A stretch of 64,000 nt of DNA from the NCBI GenBank assembly GCA_036365455.1, contig JAWQUS010000002.1:8556001-8620000 (forward strand), given 5' to 3'. The first letter of the stretch is position 1, and each line of letters starts with the position of its first letter. The translations under genes were made by a program, and so were the position numbers. The DNA is from Macrosoma leucophasiata (taxonomy: Eukaryota; Arthropoda; Insecta; Lepidoptera; Hedylidae). The notes below the pieces were generated by a model. That model was not told where the DNA came from. It ran no database searches and was given only the letters and a program-made list of their open reading frames with translations. Below are positions 28,310 through 40,539 of the stretch, piece by piece.

Positions 28310-30535
28310 TTATTATTTTATTTTTCAATAATAGGTAAAACTTTCCAGGCGATCTATTTGCTAAATGATGTTTGTGGTTTATAAACTGAAATAGATAATT
28401 TATGTAGGCTCAGATCAGGTTGTTTGAACCATCATGCGGCACTTACAATAAACTCTAATTCATAATTCATTCAGAAATACCTGTACATGTACCTGCAATT
28501 TACTTTACAGCTAGACGAGTAATAATCGATCAAATAAGTAGCAAAATGTATTTGAAAAAAAAAACGGAACTATATATCGCGCATGGACAAACACGCTTTT
28601 GATCGGTTTTTTTTTAATATATATTTTTGCATAAATGTTTATAAAAATGAACACTAATTCACAAAAACCCAGAACATATTTTATTCCATGTACCTACCAA
28701 ATTTCAATCAAGCCTGTTGGAAAGGGAGTTTGTTTTACTTTCATAACATCATTACATAAATTGATTTTCACGATGGTGTACAGAATAAACGTATCCTGTG
28801 TATGAAATATTGGATAATCCAATTATTATTCTCGGTATACTATAATTCAGAGTAATTTTGGTAGCTACACACATGAAGTCTAGTTTAAAATGTTACATAA
28901 TACATTCAGTATTCGCCGGAATTGCCTAAAATACCTAGGTAGCAAGTGCAAAATTAATCGAATGTAAACATTACCTAAGAACCAACCGATATTTATTTTG
29001 AATAATTATAACGTATATAAAATTATCGTGTCACAGTGTTTGTAACAATGTTCCTGTGAAACGGCTAGAAAGAAAGAAAGATTTTTTTTTTATTTCGAAT
29101 AGATCTTTACAGATACTTTTAAAACGTCAAGTAATCATAAATTACCTAGATTGAATAACCATTACACAAAGTAAAAGCAAAAACAAATATTAATAGTAAA
29201 TTAAAATTAGAATTTAAAGTACCTACTTAGTTAAAATACAATAATCACAAAAAAATTCAATTCCTTCAGTGATGATAAATGAAGAAGAAGAAAAACTTAT
29301 TCGTCAAGATCAAAGTTATTCACTTAGCAGAGTTCCAAGTGCAGTCACTACTGAGAAGAACTCAACTACTCAACAAACTCAGTAAGAGCTCTTTTAAATT
29401 AGAACTGAATCTAGTACAGATTATCGTGAAAATCAAATAATTTGAACGTCCATAGCCTAGATGCAAATAACCTAGACCGATCATTATGAAATTTTGTGTG
29501 TATGTTATGTAGGTATGAGAATCTGTTGTAGTCTATTTTTTATATCCCTTAATAGTAAGGTGATTCTACATAAAAAAATCACAGAGGTGTGTTTTTATTT
29601 CATATGAAAAAGACAACAATAAATGGTAAGAAAGACCAAATATACCTCTATTGTAATAACACGAAAAATTTTGAGAATATAAAAGTAGAGTTATGAAGCT
29701 TTAAAGGCTCGGTTGCACCACAGTAATGATTAAAGATATAGTTTTTCTCAAAAGTTAACAGGGTTAACAGATACCCTCAACATCTAACAGATAATTGAGG
29801 TCATCTTTAACCAGCTCAGCTCGGCCGGCTACGGTTATTAGTTAAACTTAGTGTTTATTGGTGTAAACATTCTCAACCCAGCTTATGATATGCAGACATT
29901 TATACACAAAATATCACACATAAAATGTGTTTGTACTAGGCGGAATGTGAAATGAAATATACGCGCGAATATATATAATAGGTATATGTGCGCGCACTGT
30001 CGGCTTCACTCATGGATATGAATGAACCTGTCTTCATATTATGTCAGAGAGAAATATCAGATTCACTTTATTCTTCACGGACTCAAAACCGTAATAACTA
30101 CAATGAAATATCTTGTACATCTCAGATCACTGATTGGCACTACTTTGATTTTTATTTCACTGCATTTGCATATGTAAGTGTTACCGTTTTTATTTTTCAA
30201 ATTGACGAAAGCACGTTTCGGAAACTAATTTAGTTCTGATCTTGTGAATCCAAGAAAGATTCACGAGAATCTCTAATGAATTGTAGACTCCAGTTGACCT
30301 AGTGTCTGATGAAATAGATACACGAACATGACTTCCAAGAACCAAACTACGTAGTACAAATAATCGTTTTACCTAAAAGTTTCAAAGTTCATGTCTTTTT
30401 ATTTATTTCGTCTAGGAGCGAAATAAAACGAACGTAATCTCATAAGCTGTAGGTACTTAAAGGTTAGGATCCCACTGCAGAATCATTTCGTTCATCCAGA
30501 TATGCTGCAAACCTATTTTTTATGAATATATATAT
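28310..30535. other. AT-rich sequence, nothing recognised
   Basis: Long AT-rich stretch. One plus-strand frame of 81 codons at 29988-30233 has no family resemblance and no splice support. Probably intron or intergenic. Confidence 0.4.
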
Positions 30536-30540
30536 ATATA

Positions 30541-30725
30541 CTAGCGGCCCGCCCCGGCTTCGCCCGCGCTGCTCTGCTCCTATTAGTCATAGCGTAATGT
30601 AAGCTATCCTATCTCTCAAGTTGGATCGAACTGCACATGGTGTGCGAATTTTATTATAATCGGTTAAGTGGTTTAGGAGTCCATTGAGGACAAACATTGT
30701 GACACGAGATTTATATATATTAAGA
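30541..30725 (-). mobile_element. Non-autonomous Helitron, 185 bp, twin 1
   Basis: On the minus strand it starts TCTTAATATATATAAATCTC after an A and ends GGGGCGGGCCGCTAG before a T. Almost identical to the copy at 32883-33067; I see a single base difference. Confidence 0.8.
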
Positions 30726-31026
30726 TTTTTTAATATTATGGCATCGTTATTTTACGCATATTGCCAGTGTCAAGTAAAACGATATTTCGTATTCGTAATA
30801 AGCAGCGTAAAAGTCAGAGTCAGTCAGTCAATTTATCAGTCCGTCAGTCAGTCACAGTCAGTAAGTAGGTAATTTGAGTAAAGCGATGGCTACTTTACCA
30901 GAACATTTACAATGAAGTTTTGGAGGCAACCCGAAAGGACGTGTTTTCGCACTGTTGTTCTATTTCACTATTCACGGGCACTGTAACAAGCCTATATCAA
31001 ACAAAATGCCACAAATTTATTTAATA
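30726..31026 (+). repeat. Dispersed repeat with CAGTCAGT tract
   Basis: CCAGTGTCAAGTAAAACGAT through GCGATGGCTACTTTACCAGA to CAAACAAAATGCCAC recurs at 34550-34805. Non-coding; family unknown. Confidence 0.55.
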
Positions 31027-31791
31027 CTAGCAGTGCCCGCGACTTCGTCCACGTGAGAAAAAATATGACTGTTCCTTATTACATCAGCTATCTGACAGTG
31101 AAAGTCCCGTCAAAGTCGGAGACACTCAAATTCTATTTATTTGTATGTAGGTATGTATGTATGTATGGAGATAAAAGTAGCCTAAGTTACTCCTTATTAC
31201 ATCAGCCACCTACCCGTGAAAGTCCCGTCCAAGCCGGATACACTCCGATTCTACTTATTTGTATGTAGGTATGGATTGTATGTATGTATGGATGTATGGA
31301 GATAAAAGTAGCTTAAGTTACTCCATATTACATCAGCTACCTACCCGTGAAAATCCCGTAAAAATCGGTCTAGCCGTTTCCAAAATTAGCCCCGCCAAAC
31401 AGACAGACAGACAAAAATTGTAAAAAATGTTGTTTTGGTATATGTACCGTGTATACATACATATGCATTTAGTAAAAAGCGGTTATTTTAATATTACAAA
31501 CAGACACTCAAATTTTTTTTATCTGTATAGATTTATTATGGAAGGTAATATACAACATAATACCGAAAAATTCTGTGAAAATTTTAAGCGTCTACTTGCT
31601 GCCGTTATTATTATCGAGCAAAACATATACAGAAAAAAATACACGTTTATTATATGCCCCTTGGACCCCTTAACATTTTCATTTTCTTATTTTTAGTAAT
31701 TAATTTTGTCTTTATAGCGGTATCAAAAATACATAATTTGTGAAAATGTTAGCTTTCTAGTTATCACTATTTATGAGATACAGGCTGGGGT

Positions 31792-31822
<31 letters not shown>

Positions 31823-32335
31823 AGACAGACAGCGGAGGATTAATATTCCGTAGAGCCCGTTTTTACCTTTTAGGTACGAAACCCCCTAAAAGATAGAACT
31901 AAGATACAGAATAGCTTAAAAGTATTCGATACGATTCTTTAAATTGACATAACTTTTTTATTTCTGAACCGATTCACATGAAACAAACACTAAATGTTAA
32001 GTGAAACTTACCAAAATATATTAGTGAAAACCGCAAACCGAATAAGCCGTTTCTGATATTCGCGTGCACAAACACACAGACAAATAGACATTTTCCGGGA
32101 TAAAAAGTACCCAGTGTTGTGCGCCAAAGGTTAAAGTATAATCATACCAAGTTTCATTGTAATCGGACCGGTAGTTTTTCTGTGATGCTTGTACAAACAG
32201 ACAGACAGACAGGCAAAAAAATTTCTAATCACATATTTGGGTTCGATATCGATCTAGTAACATCTCCTGGTATTTATTTTTTCAATATTTTTAATGTACA
32301 GAATTTACACTTCTACAGTTTTATTATAAATAAAA
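31027..32335 (-). mobile_element. Non-autonomous Helitron (family D), about 1.3 kb
   Basis: 3' end at 31027 (CTAG, then T on the minus strand). The body parallels 16863-18195 throughout, including the GTCTGTC and GACAGACGGACGGACG tracts. The 5' end lacks the TCTATACTTATAA start, so it is slightly truncated. Confidence 0.75.
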
Positions 32336-32570
32336 AATACACCAAGAAATTGAAATAAAATAAGAGCAGCACACGCCTCATTCAAAGGTTCCCGCCAAAA
32401 AAACTCAATTATGCATATTTATAATCTAGAGAATATATATCCACTAGGTTGCCAATCAAAATTTAGCCGCAAGTATTTGTTTATATTTTTTGCCTTCCCA
32501 ACCTAATAGTACAAAAGTTTATCACGATATAAAGAAGTGGCCTATAAGGAGGATGGTATATTACTGGTGG

Positions 32571-32638
32571 TAGAGTTCTGTGACCGCATTACCTAATCTA
32601 TCTACCGCCAAATGATAATATTCAGCACCATCATGTTG
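32571..32638 (+). repeat. Family A fragment
   Basis: Head only, TTACTGGTGGTAGAGTTCTG to CAGCACCATCATGTT, with a deletion. Confidence 0.55.
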
Positions 32639-32882
32639 GTTAAAGCAAGATAGCGAATCGATTCAGTTGCGATTTATTTGACTTGTAAGGCCATAGAGCA
32701 GTTTTCCTAGTGCGCAAGGACGATTGGCTTTTCGCAATACATATCGAGTCCAGGTATGTCGTCCTGCTTACGTACTTCCGTTGGACCTATGAAGCTGTAG
32801 ATAATTATGGAGACAACATTCTGAATACTTATTTGAAGCGACATCCTTGCCAATGTCGTCTCACTTTCTTTTTCTAATTATA

Positions 32883-33067
32883 CTAGCGGCCCGCCCCGGC
32901 TTCGCCCGCGCTGCTCTGCTCCTATTAGTCATAGCGTAATGTAAGCTATCCTATCTCTCAAGTTGGATCGAACTGCACATGGTGTGCGAATTTTATTATA
33001 ATCGGTTAAGTGATTTAGGAGTCCATTGAGGACAAACATTGTGACACGAGATTTATATATATTAAGA
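32883..33067 (-). mobile_element. Non-autonomous Helitron, 185 bp, twin 2
   Basis: Near-identical to 30541-30725, with the same orientation and A|T target. The close match implies recent common origin. Confidence 0.8.
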
Positions 33068-33660
33068 TGTACTTATGGTAAAATTAAAACTTAGCGATGC
33101 CACAGATGGAGAGGTCCGTAGGTATTAGTAGGTATTTAACTCAAGCTGTTTTTTGAAGTATTGGCTCTATATTTACCTTGTAGATCATGGTTGGGCTGCG
33201 GTTGTGTCGCGGCCCAACCATGTTGGGCCGTTGCGTCTGTTCGCAATACGATACCCGCACTGCTCCGGTGCCGCAGCAGAGCGACACCAAACGTCTAAAG
33301 TGAAGAGTCCTAACTCAAAAACACTTTTTTTTACTCATGTAGGCGGCACGTCTCGAGATGGTACTAATCTACTTCACCGGGCAATCGACGAGCGCAGAAG
33401 CCTAAATAAAAGAACTCAACAAGACTGTTCATTTTATAATAAATTAAATTATGGAAATCTGATTTACATACCTCCGCCTCCCCGTTTCTTAACTTCACTA
33501 CTTAGAGTTGTACAGTCTGCACCTCCATTTAATAAGACACAGACGAACCTGTGGAATTAATATTTATGTTAAACATTTTTATAACAGATAATCTCATTCT
33601 TAAATTAGCATTAAATGTCGAACATTCTTATCGAAAGTTTTCCCTTTCCTTTTTTTTTCT
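33068..33660. other. Unassigned region with a long open frame
   Basis: A plus-strand frame of 135 codons (33153-33560) is the longest non-transposon frame in this part, and is more GC-rich at 33180-33300. It has no domain I recognise. ATGGTTGGGC at 33187 is mirrored 25 nt later. I do not call a gene. Confidence 0.25.
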
Positions 33661-33662
33661 GT

Positions 33663-33727
33663 ACTTTTGTATTGAAGTGTTAGTCACACACTTTTTAATT
33701 GTGTGACTAACACTTCAATACAAAAGT
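33663..33727. repeat. Perfect hairpin, 28-bp arms
   Basis: ACTTTTGTATTGAAGTGTTA GTCACACA is repeated in exact reverse complement after a 9-nt loop. Perfect arms suggest recent origin or function; see findings. Confidence 0.8.
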
Positions 33728-33902
33728 GAAATGCAACATGGATGAGATAGTAGTAATAGAAATGGGGAAAGGCTTTGTCCAGCAGTGGACATCTATTGGC
33801 TGGAGTGATGATGAATATTATATTATGTTTTCTGTACTTTTGTCTTGTTTTTGATTTTACGTTAATTCTATAAGTTTTACGTTTCATTATTTCTGAAGCA
33901 TG

Positions 33903-34204
33903 CGGCCCCGCGGCTGGTGAAGATCGTAAGCGATCTACGTGGTTAAGCGATACGGGCGCGGTCGGGTGTATGATGGGTGACCGCTAGTAACAAATTAAAA
34001 AGCGCGTTTCCGTGCTTCGGAAGGCACGTTAAGCCGTCGGTCCCGGTCGTTAAGCCTTGTCGGAGCCCTTATGGTCGGTTTTAAAATATCCGACGGCGGG
34101 TTGGCCAGTAACCCGTATCTCCACCAACCCGCATTGGAGCAGCTTGGTGGAGTAAGCTTCAGGCCTCCCAGTGGGGTCTATAATGGGTTGCCATTATTAT
34201 TATA
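33903..34204 (+). repeat. 5S-rRNA-like SINE, copy 1
   Basis: The head contains GTGGTTAAGCGATACGGGCG CGGTCGGG and GATGGGTGACCGCTAGT, which follow the internal promoter half of animal 5S rRNA (TTAAGC, GGGCGCGGT, GATGGGTGACCGC). An unrelated body follows, and the end is GGGTTGCCATTATTATTAT. This layout fits a SINE derived from 5S rRNA. Reverse copy at 61345-61693. Confidence 0.7.
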
Positions 34205-34439
34205 TTTCTGCATCATTTCGTTGCTTTTCTGTTCTTCTCAATTATTGACTGTGAGGTAATGATCAGGCAGAGTATAAATAAATAATTGTCGTCTTTGAAA
34301 CCACTAGTCTAATATCCTATACTTTTTATGATATCACCACTCAATAAGTTACAACTTATAAATTGACCCAAAACAAAACGGCTCATGTTAAATGCTTAGT
34401 TAGTACTTTAGTCAAAGCTTAATGCCATATCTTAACCTA

Positions 34440-34530
34440 ATTTATCTGCCACCAAATGTTTGATTGCACATAAATAAGGTAATGTGGTGGTATCTACATC
34501 TATCTAGCCCTCGAACTACACTGGAACTTT
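34440..34530 (-). repeat. Family A fragment, diverged
   Basis: TTATCTGCCACCAAATG to GTAATGTGGTGGTATCTAC, head region only. Confidence 0.45.
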
Positions 34531-34549
34531 TTTTTTTTGTATTAAATGG

Positions 34550-34860
34550 CATCGCTATTACGCATATTGCCAGTGTCAAGTAAAACGATATTTCGTATTT
34601 GTATTAAGTAGCGTAAAAGCGGTAAAAGTCAGAGACAGTCAGTCAGTCAGAGTCACAGTCAGTCGAGTAAAGCGATGGCTACCTTACCAGAGCATTTACC
34701 TACAATGAAGTTTTGGAGGCAACTTGAAAGGCCGTGTTTTCGCACTTTAATCTATTTCATTATACACAGGCACTGTAATAAATCTATATCAAACAAAATG
34801 CCACCTACTTTCTTTAATATACCTAACTCAAAAATGCACCGAGAAAATGAAATAAGCTAA
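34550..34860 (+). repeat. Second copy of the CAGTCAGT repeat
   Basis: Parallels 30750-31025 closely, including GCGATGGCTACCTTACCAGA and the AAATGCCACCTAC word. Confidence 0.55.
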
Positions 34861-34967
34861 AGCACCACAACTTCCTTCAAGGTTCTCGGGAACTTTAATA
34901 CCAGTAAAAATATTCTATTTATACTTTTAGTTTAAACATTAACATATATTTATCTATATCTATCTGT

Positions 34968-35268
34968 AAAAATAAATAAAATTAGAATGTCTGTTTGTAA
35001 TATTAAAATAACCGCTTTTTACTAAATGCATATATATACACGGTACATATACCAAAAAATTTTTTTTTCAATTTTTGTCTGTCTGTCTGTTTGTACCCCC
35101 GCTAATCTCGGGAACATTTTGACAGGATTTTCACTGGCAGATAGTTTATGTAATAAGGAGTAACTTAGAATACTTTTATACTAGCTGCGCCCACGACTTC
35201 GTCTGGGTAGACACTAGACACTGAACAATCATAAATTCTCACGCGGACGAAGTCGCGGGCACAGCTAG
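34968..35268 (+). mobile_element. Short family D Helitron, 300 bp
   Basis: Start TCTATCTGTAAAAATAAATA; end GTCGCGGGCACAGCTAG before T. An internally deleted member keeping both ends. Confidence 0.65.
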
Positions 35269-35659
35269 TCAGTAACATTATTGATCTTATATTGTTTTGA
35301 AACATAAAACGTTCCCTAATTATAGCCCGCGTTTGATCCTTTCCCAGTCTCAAAAGCAATTCCCACAACATTTCCCAATCACAGGTATACAAGGGACAAG
35401 ATATTTAGCAATTACACACAAACAGGATCTAAATCAGAATAATGTTCGTCTGTTTTTCCTCATCACTAATTGCCTGCATGGCGTTAAGGGAATCGTTTTA
35501 TATACCTATCCTTAAGTTATAGTTGTAATCGTGTTCACGTTCCCTTTTAATTGTCTGCTCTTAATGATATAGCTTTACGGTCACAGGGTATTACGAAATA
35601 ATTATTTCAGACAACCAGCGCCCACATCAAATAATATCCAAATAACAATACATAAGCTT

Positions 35660-35868
35660 CTATCTGTACAAATAAATAAAATTGGAGTGTCTGTTTGTAA
35701 TATAAAAATAATCGCTTTTTACTAAATGCATTTGTATGTATAATTGTATACACGGTACATATGTATACCAAAACAATTTTTTTTACAATTTTTGTCTGTC
35801 TGTCTGTCTGTCTGTTTGTTTCGACTAATCTCGAAAAAAAGTAATTTTAAGAAAACTTAACGATTATA
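35660..35868 (+). mobile_element. Family D Helitron fragment
   Basis: Starts with TATCTGTACAAATAAATAAA, holds the CTGTCTGTCTGTCTG tract and stops before the mariner insertion; its 3' end is not seen beyond the mariner. Confidence 0.55.
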
Positions 35869-37104
35869 ATAGGTTGGGGAAAAAGTCTTTTCGCATTATA
35901 GTATGTATGAACTTGTAATAAAAAGTTAAAATTTTAAAGAACGTAATTCCAAATTCAAATTAGGCAAATGTGTGATTTTCATTTGTTTTTCGTACTGTCA
36001 AGATGAGTGAATCTAATGAAGAAATTCGATACATTTTAAAATTTTACTACAAAAAAGGTAAAAATGCAACGCAAGCCGCGAAAAAAATAGCGATGTTTAT
36101 GGACCTAGTGCAGTGTCTGTGAGAGTAGCACAAATTTGGTTTAAGCGTTTTCAATCCGGAAATTTTGATGTCAAAGATGCACCTCGCTCTGGTCGCCCTA
36201 TTACGGATAAAATGGATGCCATTTTTGAAAAAGTGGAGCAAGATCGACATATCAGTAGTTACGACGTAGCTGAAGAACTGAGAATTGATCACAAAACAGT
36301 TTTGGCGCATTTGAAAAAAGCTGGGTACAAAAAAAAGCTCGTTATTTGGGTACCTCACGAACTCACTGAAAGAAACCTAATGAACCGTGTACTCATTTGT
36401 GATTCTTTACTACGACGTAATGAGACCGAATCATTTTTGAAGAAGCTGATAACTGGTGATGAAAACTGGATCACGTACGACAAGAACGTGCGAAAAAGGT
36501 CGTGGTCAAAGGCCGGTCAGGATTCACAGACTGTGGCGAAACCCGGGTTAACTCGCAATAAGGTGATGTTGTGTGTGTGGTGGGATTGGAAGGGCATTAT
36601 TCATTATGAGCTAATACCACCAGGCAGGACTATCGATTCTGAACTCTACTGCGAACAACTGATGAGATTTAAGCAAGAAGTTGAGACAAAGCGGCTGGAA
36701 TTGATCAACAGAAGGGGTGTGGTGTTTCATCATGATAACGCTAGACCTCACACATCTATAGCCACTCAGCAAAAATTAAGAGAGTTTGGCTGGGAGGTGT
36801 TAATGCATCCGTCGTATAGTCCTGACCTTGCACCTTCAGATTTCCACCTGTTTCGGTCTCTTCAGAATTCTTTATGCAATGTTAGGTTAACATCACGAGA
36901 GGACTGCCAAATCCACTTGTCGCAGTATTTTGATGAGAAGTCTCAAAATTTTTATAGCAATGGGATTATGTCCCTACCTACAAGATGGCAAAAGGTTATC
37001 GAACAAAATGGTACATACATACTTTAGTTAAATTTAAATAAACTATATTAAAAAATGTTTTGAATTATCTTAAAAAATGCGAAGAAAATTTTTCCCCAAC
37101 CTAA
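35869..37104 (+). mobile_element. Mariner transposon, 1236 bp
   Basis: Inverted ends ATAGGTTGGGGAAAAAGTCT and TTAGGTTGGGGAAAAATTTT (right end, reversed), with TA on both sides (35867-35868 and 37105-37106), as mariners require. Both ends and a near-complete transposase are present, so only the frameshift separates it from an intact element. Confidence 0.93.
36003..37027 (+). pseudogene. Mariner transposase, one N-terminal frameshift
   Basis: Translation starts MSESNEEIRYILKFYYKKGK NATQAAKKI; within the A-run near 36085 one base is missing or extra, after which DVYGPSAVSVRVAQIWFKRF continues in the frame that runs openly to 37027 (304 codons from 36113). The helix-turn-helix half includes RHISSYDVAEELRIDHKTVL. 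Catalytic residues form DD34D: D116 in ITGDENW, D208 in VVFHHDNARPH and D243 in SPDLAPSDFHLF (numbering from 36113). The linker word WVPHEL is present. The enzyme cuts and pastes the element at TA sites. The copy is otherwise free of stops. Confidence 0.93.
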
Positions 37105-37269
37105 TATATATTTGTTTAATGTACCTAATGGCGCTTGACATAACGGTCAGTCGTCAATCGTTCTAAACAGTTGGATCGGTAGGAATACTAGGAATTGATG
37201 ATTAAAAATGGCATCAAATTACCAGTAACAATTTACATTGAAGGCGAGGGAGATCGCTAGTACATAATA

Positions 37270-37425
37270 TTTACGTAACTTCATGCCTGTCATCCCCGAA
37301 GGGGTAGGCAGAGGTAATGCATGCATTCAAAAATACCTACATACAAACACCCACGATTCGCTGGTTACGTTTTGGCCCATATATCAGGTGGCGAGCCTGT
37401 TGACATCTCCGGGCACATTTTCAAA
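37270..37425 (-). repeat. Family B repeat
   Basis: Reverse copy: CATCCCCGAAGGGGTAGGCA GAGG through GTTACGTTTTGGCCC to GTTGACATCTCCGGGCACAT. Confidence 0.65.
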
Positions 37426-37591
37426 CTTCAAGGTACGGGGAAAATTCCAGAAAATGGAAAAATCCCAAGAACCAGAAATAAAGAACTTTACGTCATTATC
37501 TCTTAACCGGTCGCTTTGCAGCTACCGAAACGTCGCAAAAGTAGGTTGGGAGTATTGTATGCGCAAATATAATTTCTAGAATATATCAGAA

Positions 37592-38444
37592 CTAGCTTTT
37601 GCCCGCGACTTCGTTCGCGTGGACTTCAGGTTCGTCCCGTCTAGTCTAGTAATAAGTAAGAAATACGGTAACTAAGCACTGCAGAGCCCTAATTTGTACG
37701 TGTAACTCCTAACCAAAAAGAAATCGCTAGTGCCTTGAAAATTCGCAAAACGGACACAATCGTCAACGACGTCTGCCCTCACGCGTCTACCCGCGTTCGG
37801 GTCGCGCACTCAGCGATGAGCCACTTCTTCCCCACCGCACCTACCCCGCTCCCCCCACGCCCCGTTCGCCTGGCGCCGCTGCCGGTATTTATCACCGAAA
37901 CGGTATTTATCGCCGAAATTGCTATGACTCTGCATTTTAAATCTGTGATATCTTCGAAAATATTTATTTAATTTACATGCTGTAAAAAGCCATATTGATC
38001 TTTATTAAATGCACAATGTATTTAAGATACTTAATTGGATAAGGATTAATACTGTATTGCTTAAAATCGCTTCGTAAATAAGCCATTATTTCTCGTACAA
38101 AGTAAAGGATAAAAAATGGTTATTGTGGGTTATTCCTAAGAGATAAACATATACCATCACGGACTTTTTTGTAGACCTTTTTAAGTTGTACAATACTGTA
38201 GTAAATTGTTTTGATCTATCTTGTAGGATTCAGTCAGCGTTTGCAATGTAAGCGCAAAAAATGTGTTTTTTCTACGACCTCTCGATTAAAAACCTCAAAA
38301 ATTGTAGCCTATGTGTTATTCTGATGTATAAGCTATATTGTGGTAAAGTTTCATTCAAATCCATTCAGTAGTTTTTACGTGAAAGAGTAACAAACATCCA
38401 TACATCCATACATACAAACTTTCGCCTTTATAATAGTAGTAGGA
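37592..38444 (-). mobile_element. Non-autonomous Helitron, 853 bp
   Basis: Minus-strand start TCCTACTACTATTATAAAGG after an A; end GTCGCGGGCAAAAGCTAG before a T. It includes a GC-rich stretch (37760-37900) with an unremarkable plus-strand frame of 78 codons. No transposition protein. Confidence 0.7.
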
Positions 38445-38639
38445 TTTATTGCAAATTAATTTACAGTAATTTATACATTTGGATTATTATAATATTTGGG
38501 ACTTAATCGATCCAATTTCGGTACAGTTCTTGCAGTTGGTTCAAGGAATTGACTTACGAATTTTCTTTTAGTTTAATATGAATAAATTAAAATCAAAATA
38601 CAAAAGAAAAAAAATAAAACATTTTTTTAACATTATATT

Positions 38640-38690
38640 TATAACCTCCTACCCGGGAATCGAACCCAGGACCTCAGCGTAGTAGTACAA
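38640..38690 (-). repeat. tRNA-like scrap
   Basis: CCCGGGAATCGAACCCAGGA is the reverse of a GGTTCGATTCCCGGG T-arm word. Similar scraps at 39485-39555 and 53845-53895. Remains of tRNA-derived SINEs. Confidence 0.4.
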
Positions 38691-39059
38691 AATTATTAAG
38701 ATATTCTCATGCCGAATTTTTTAAAAAATCTTAGTTATAATACGCACCATTCCTAATCTTAGTGTTTTAATTCACACAAGGTATTTTTTTCATAAAGATA
38801 CTCGGACATTATTTTCAAGATAAAGTTCATTAATGTAACCCAAGGTTTCTAGACTCAGACTTAGGTCTGCAATTAGATAAGCTCCGTATTTAAGAGTCCT
38901 TCAACAGTACTACGTAAGAAAAGAAAGGGATGCGCTGAGGTGTATAAGTGCACTACACCGATTGATGACATGAGGGTGATTTTTTGACGTTGACGTTCTT
39001 TCTCAGTTCTCAGGTATACGATATTCTGAAAAAAACAGTGTACCTACGTATTAAATTCC

Positions 39060-39290
39060 TTAACATGGCCAGAGAATATGTAATAATACTACGTATAAAA
39101 TGGACACTTCGACGTCCCGCCCGATTTGCACACATACACAACCCCTTCCTCTCTTATGGGCGACGGTTGGTGTTTTGTACGTGCTACGCACACAGGTGCG
39201 CGTGTAAATACACGTCACTGATGGATAGAAACCAAATTAAGCATTTGTATGGAATTTTGGCGGAGTGTCCACGGTGTGACATGGCTCTAC
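39060..39290 (-). repeat. Family C repeat, reversed
   Basis: CAGAGAATATGTAATAATAC at the left end to GGAATTTTGGCGGAGTGTCC at the right. Confidence 0.65.
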
Positions 39291-39299
39291 AGTTTTTGT

Positions 39300-39412
39300 A
39301 ATGTAGGTAGATATCTACTTGCCGCTAAATGGCTATTTCCAGAGCTCTCTTGTTCCGGTAGGTGGTCAAAGATATCACAGTGGAGCCTACGACCTTGAGC
39401 TCCGTCTCTAAA
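39300..39412. repeat. Family A scraps in both orientations
   Basis: CTTGCCGCTAAATGG (sense) is followed by CCTTGAGCTCCGTC (antisense), a rearranged copy. Confidence 0.4.
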
Positions 39413-39570
39413 TTTGTATTATACTAAAATCTATATCAGCGTTTCTCAAAGTGTGCTTCGATTTTACACCGTTATCTCTATTATCCCCCGACCCGGGAAT
39501 CCAACCCAGGATTCCAGCGCAGTAGTAGTGGACTGCTACCACTAGGCTACTGAGGATAGTTCAATAAAAT

Positions 39571-39733
39571 TCCTACATAATATTAAAAACCGAATGTAAG
39601 TTTGTTTGTTACACTTTCACGCGAAAACTACTAAACTTTTGTATACATATTTTTGGAGGTATTAAAAGTAACATGTGATACTTTTTATTTAAAGAAAAAA
39701 GTACAAGCGGACGATGTCGCGGACAAAAGCTAG
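39571..39733 (+). mobile_element. Non-autonomous Helitron, about 163 bp
   Basis: TCCTACATAATATTAAAAAC start and GGACAAAAGCTAG end before T. Very short derivative. Confidence 0.6.
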
Positions 39734-39994
39734 TCCTCACATAGATAAATATATGCTAAATACCTACCTGGGATAAATACCTTCTTCTAATAACTCACTG
39801 AAATTGCTTCTGCTCTATATTACTACGTAGTCGCCGTAAGTACGAACGTTATTACAATTTAAAGAAAACACTTTGGATATTGCAAACGGTTTTCTTTCGG
39901 CCTTTTGGGATATTGCTATGTAGAAAAGGTAAAAAGGTTTGCGGTTTTATAAATAAAATGGTTTGGTTTGCGACATATTTTTACGTGGATAGCC

Positions 39995-40507
39995 AAAATG
40001 CTAGCTTATATTTATCTATAGGCTACTTCTATCTCCATACATCCATACATACATACATACCTGGTCTACATACAAATAAGTAGAATTGGAGTGTATCCGA
40101 CTTTGACGGGACTTCCACGGGTAGGTAGCTGATGTAATAAGGAGTAACTTAGGCTACTTTTATCTCCATACATACATACATACATACTTACATACAAATA
40201 AATAGAATTTGAGTGTCTCCGATTTTGACGGGACTTTCACTAGCAGATAGCTGATGTGATAAGGAGTAACTTAAGCTACTTTTATCTCCATACAACCATA
40301 CATACATACATACATACATACATACCTACATACAAATGAATAGAATTTGAGTGTCTCCGATTTTGACGGGACTTTCACTGGCAGATAGCTGATGTAATAA
40401 GGAGTAACTTAGGCTACCTTTATACTAGCTGCGCCCACGACTTCGCCCGGGTAGATACTGAACAATCATATTTTTTCTCACGTGGACGAAGGCGCGGGCA
40501 CAGTTAG
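39995..40507 (+). mobile_element. Family D Helitron fragment
   Basis: Holds three repeats of the GACGGGACTTTCACTGGCAG block with (CATA)n spacers, and ends GGCGCGGGCACAGTTAG, where the usual CTAG has become TTAG. Confidence 0.65.
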
Positions 40508-40539
40508 TATACTGATATTATAAAGGCTAATCGAGCCGG

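Noticed and set aside
37735..37971. 78-codon plus frame in a GC-rich patch.
   Set aside because: It lies inside a non-autonomous Helitron and shows no recognisable protein content.
40284..40328. Regular short repeats that could suggest a CRISPR-like array.
   Set aside because: They are (CATA)n microsatellites within a eukaryotic transposon; there are no spacers or Cas genes.
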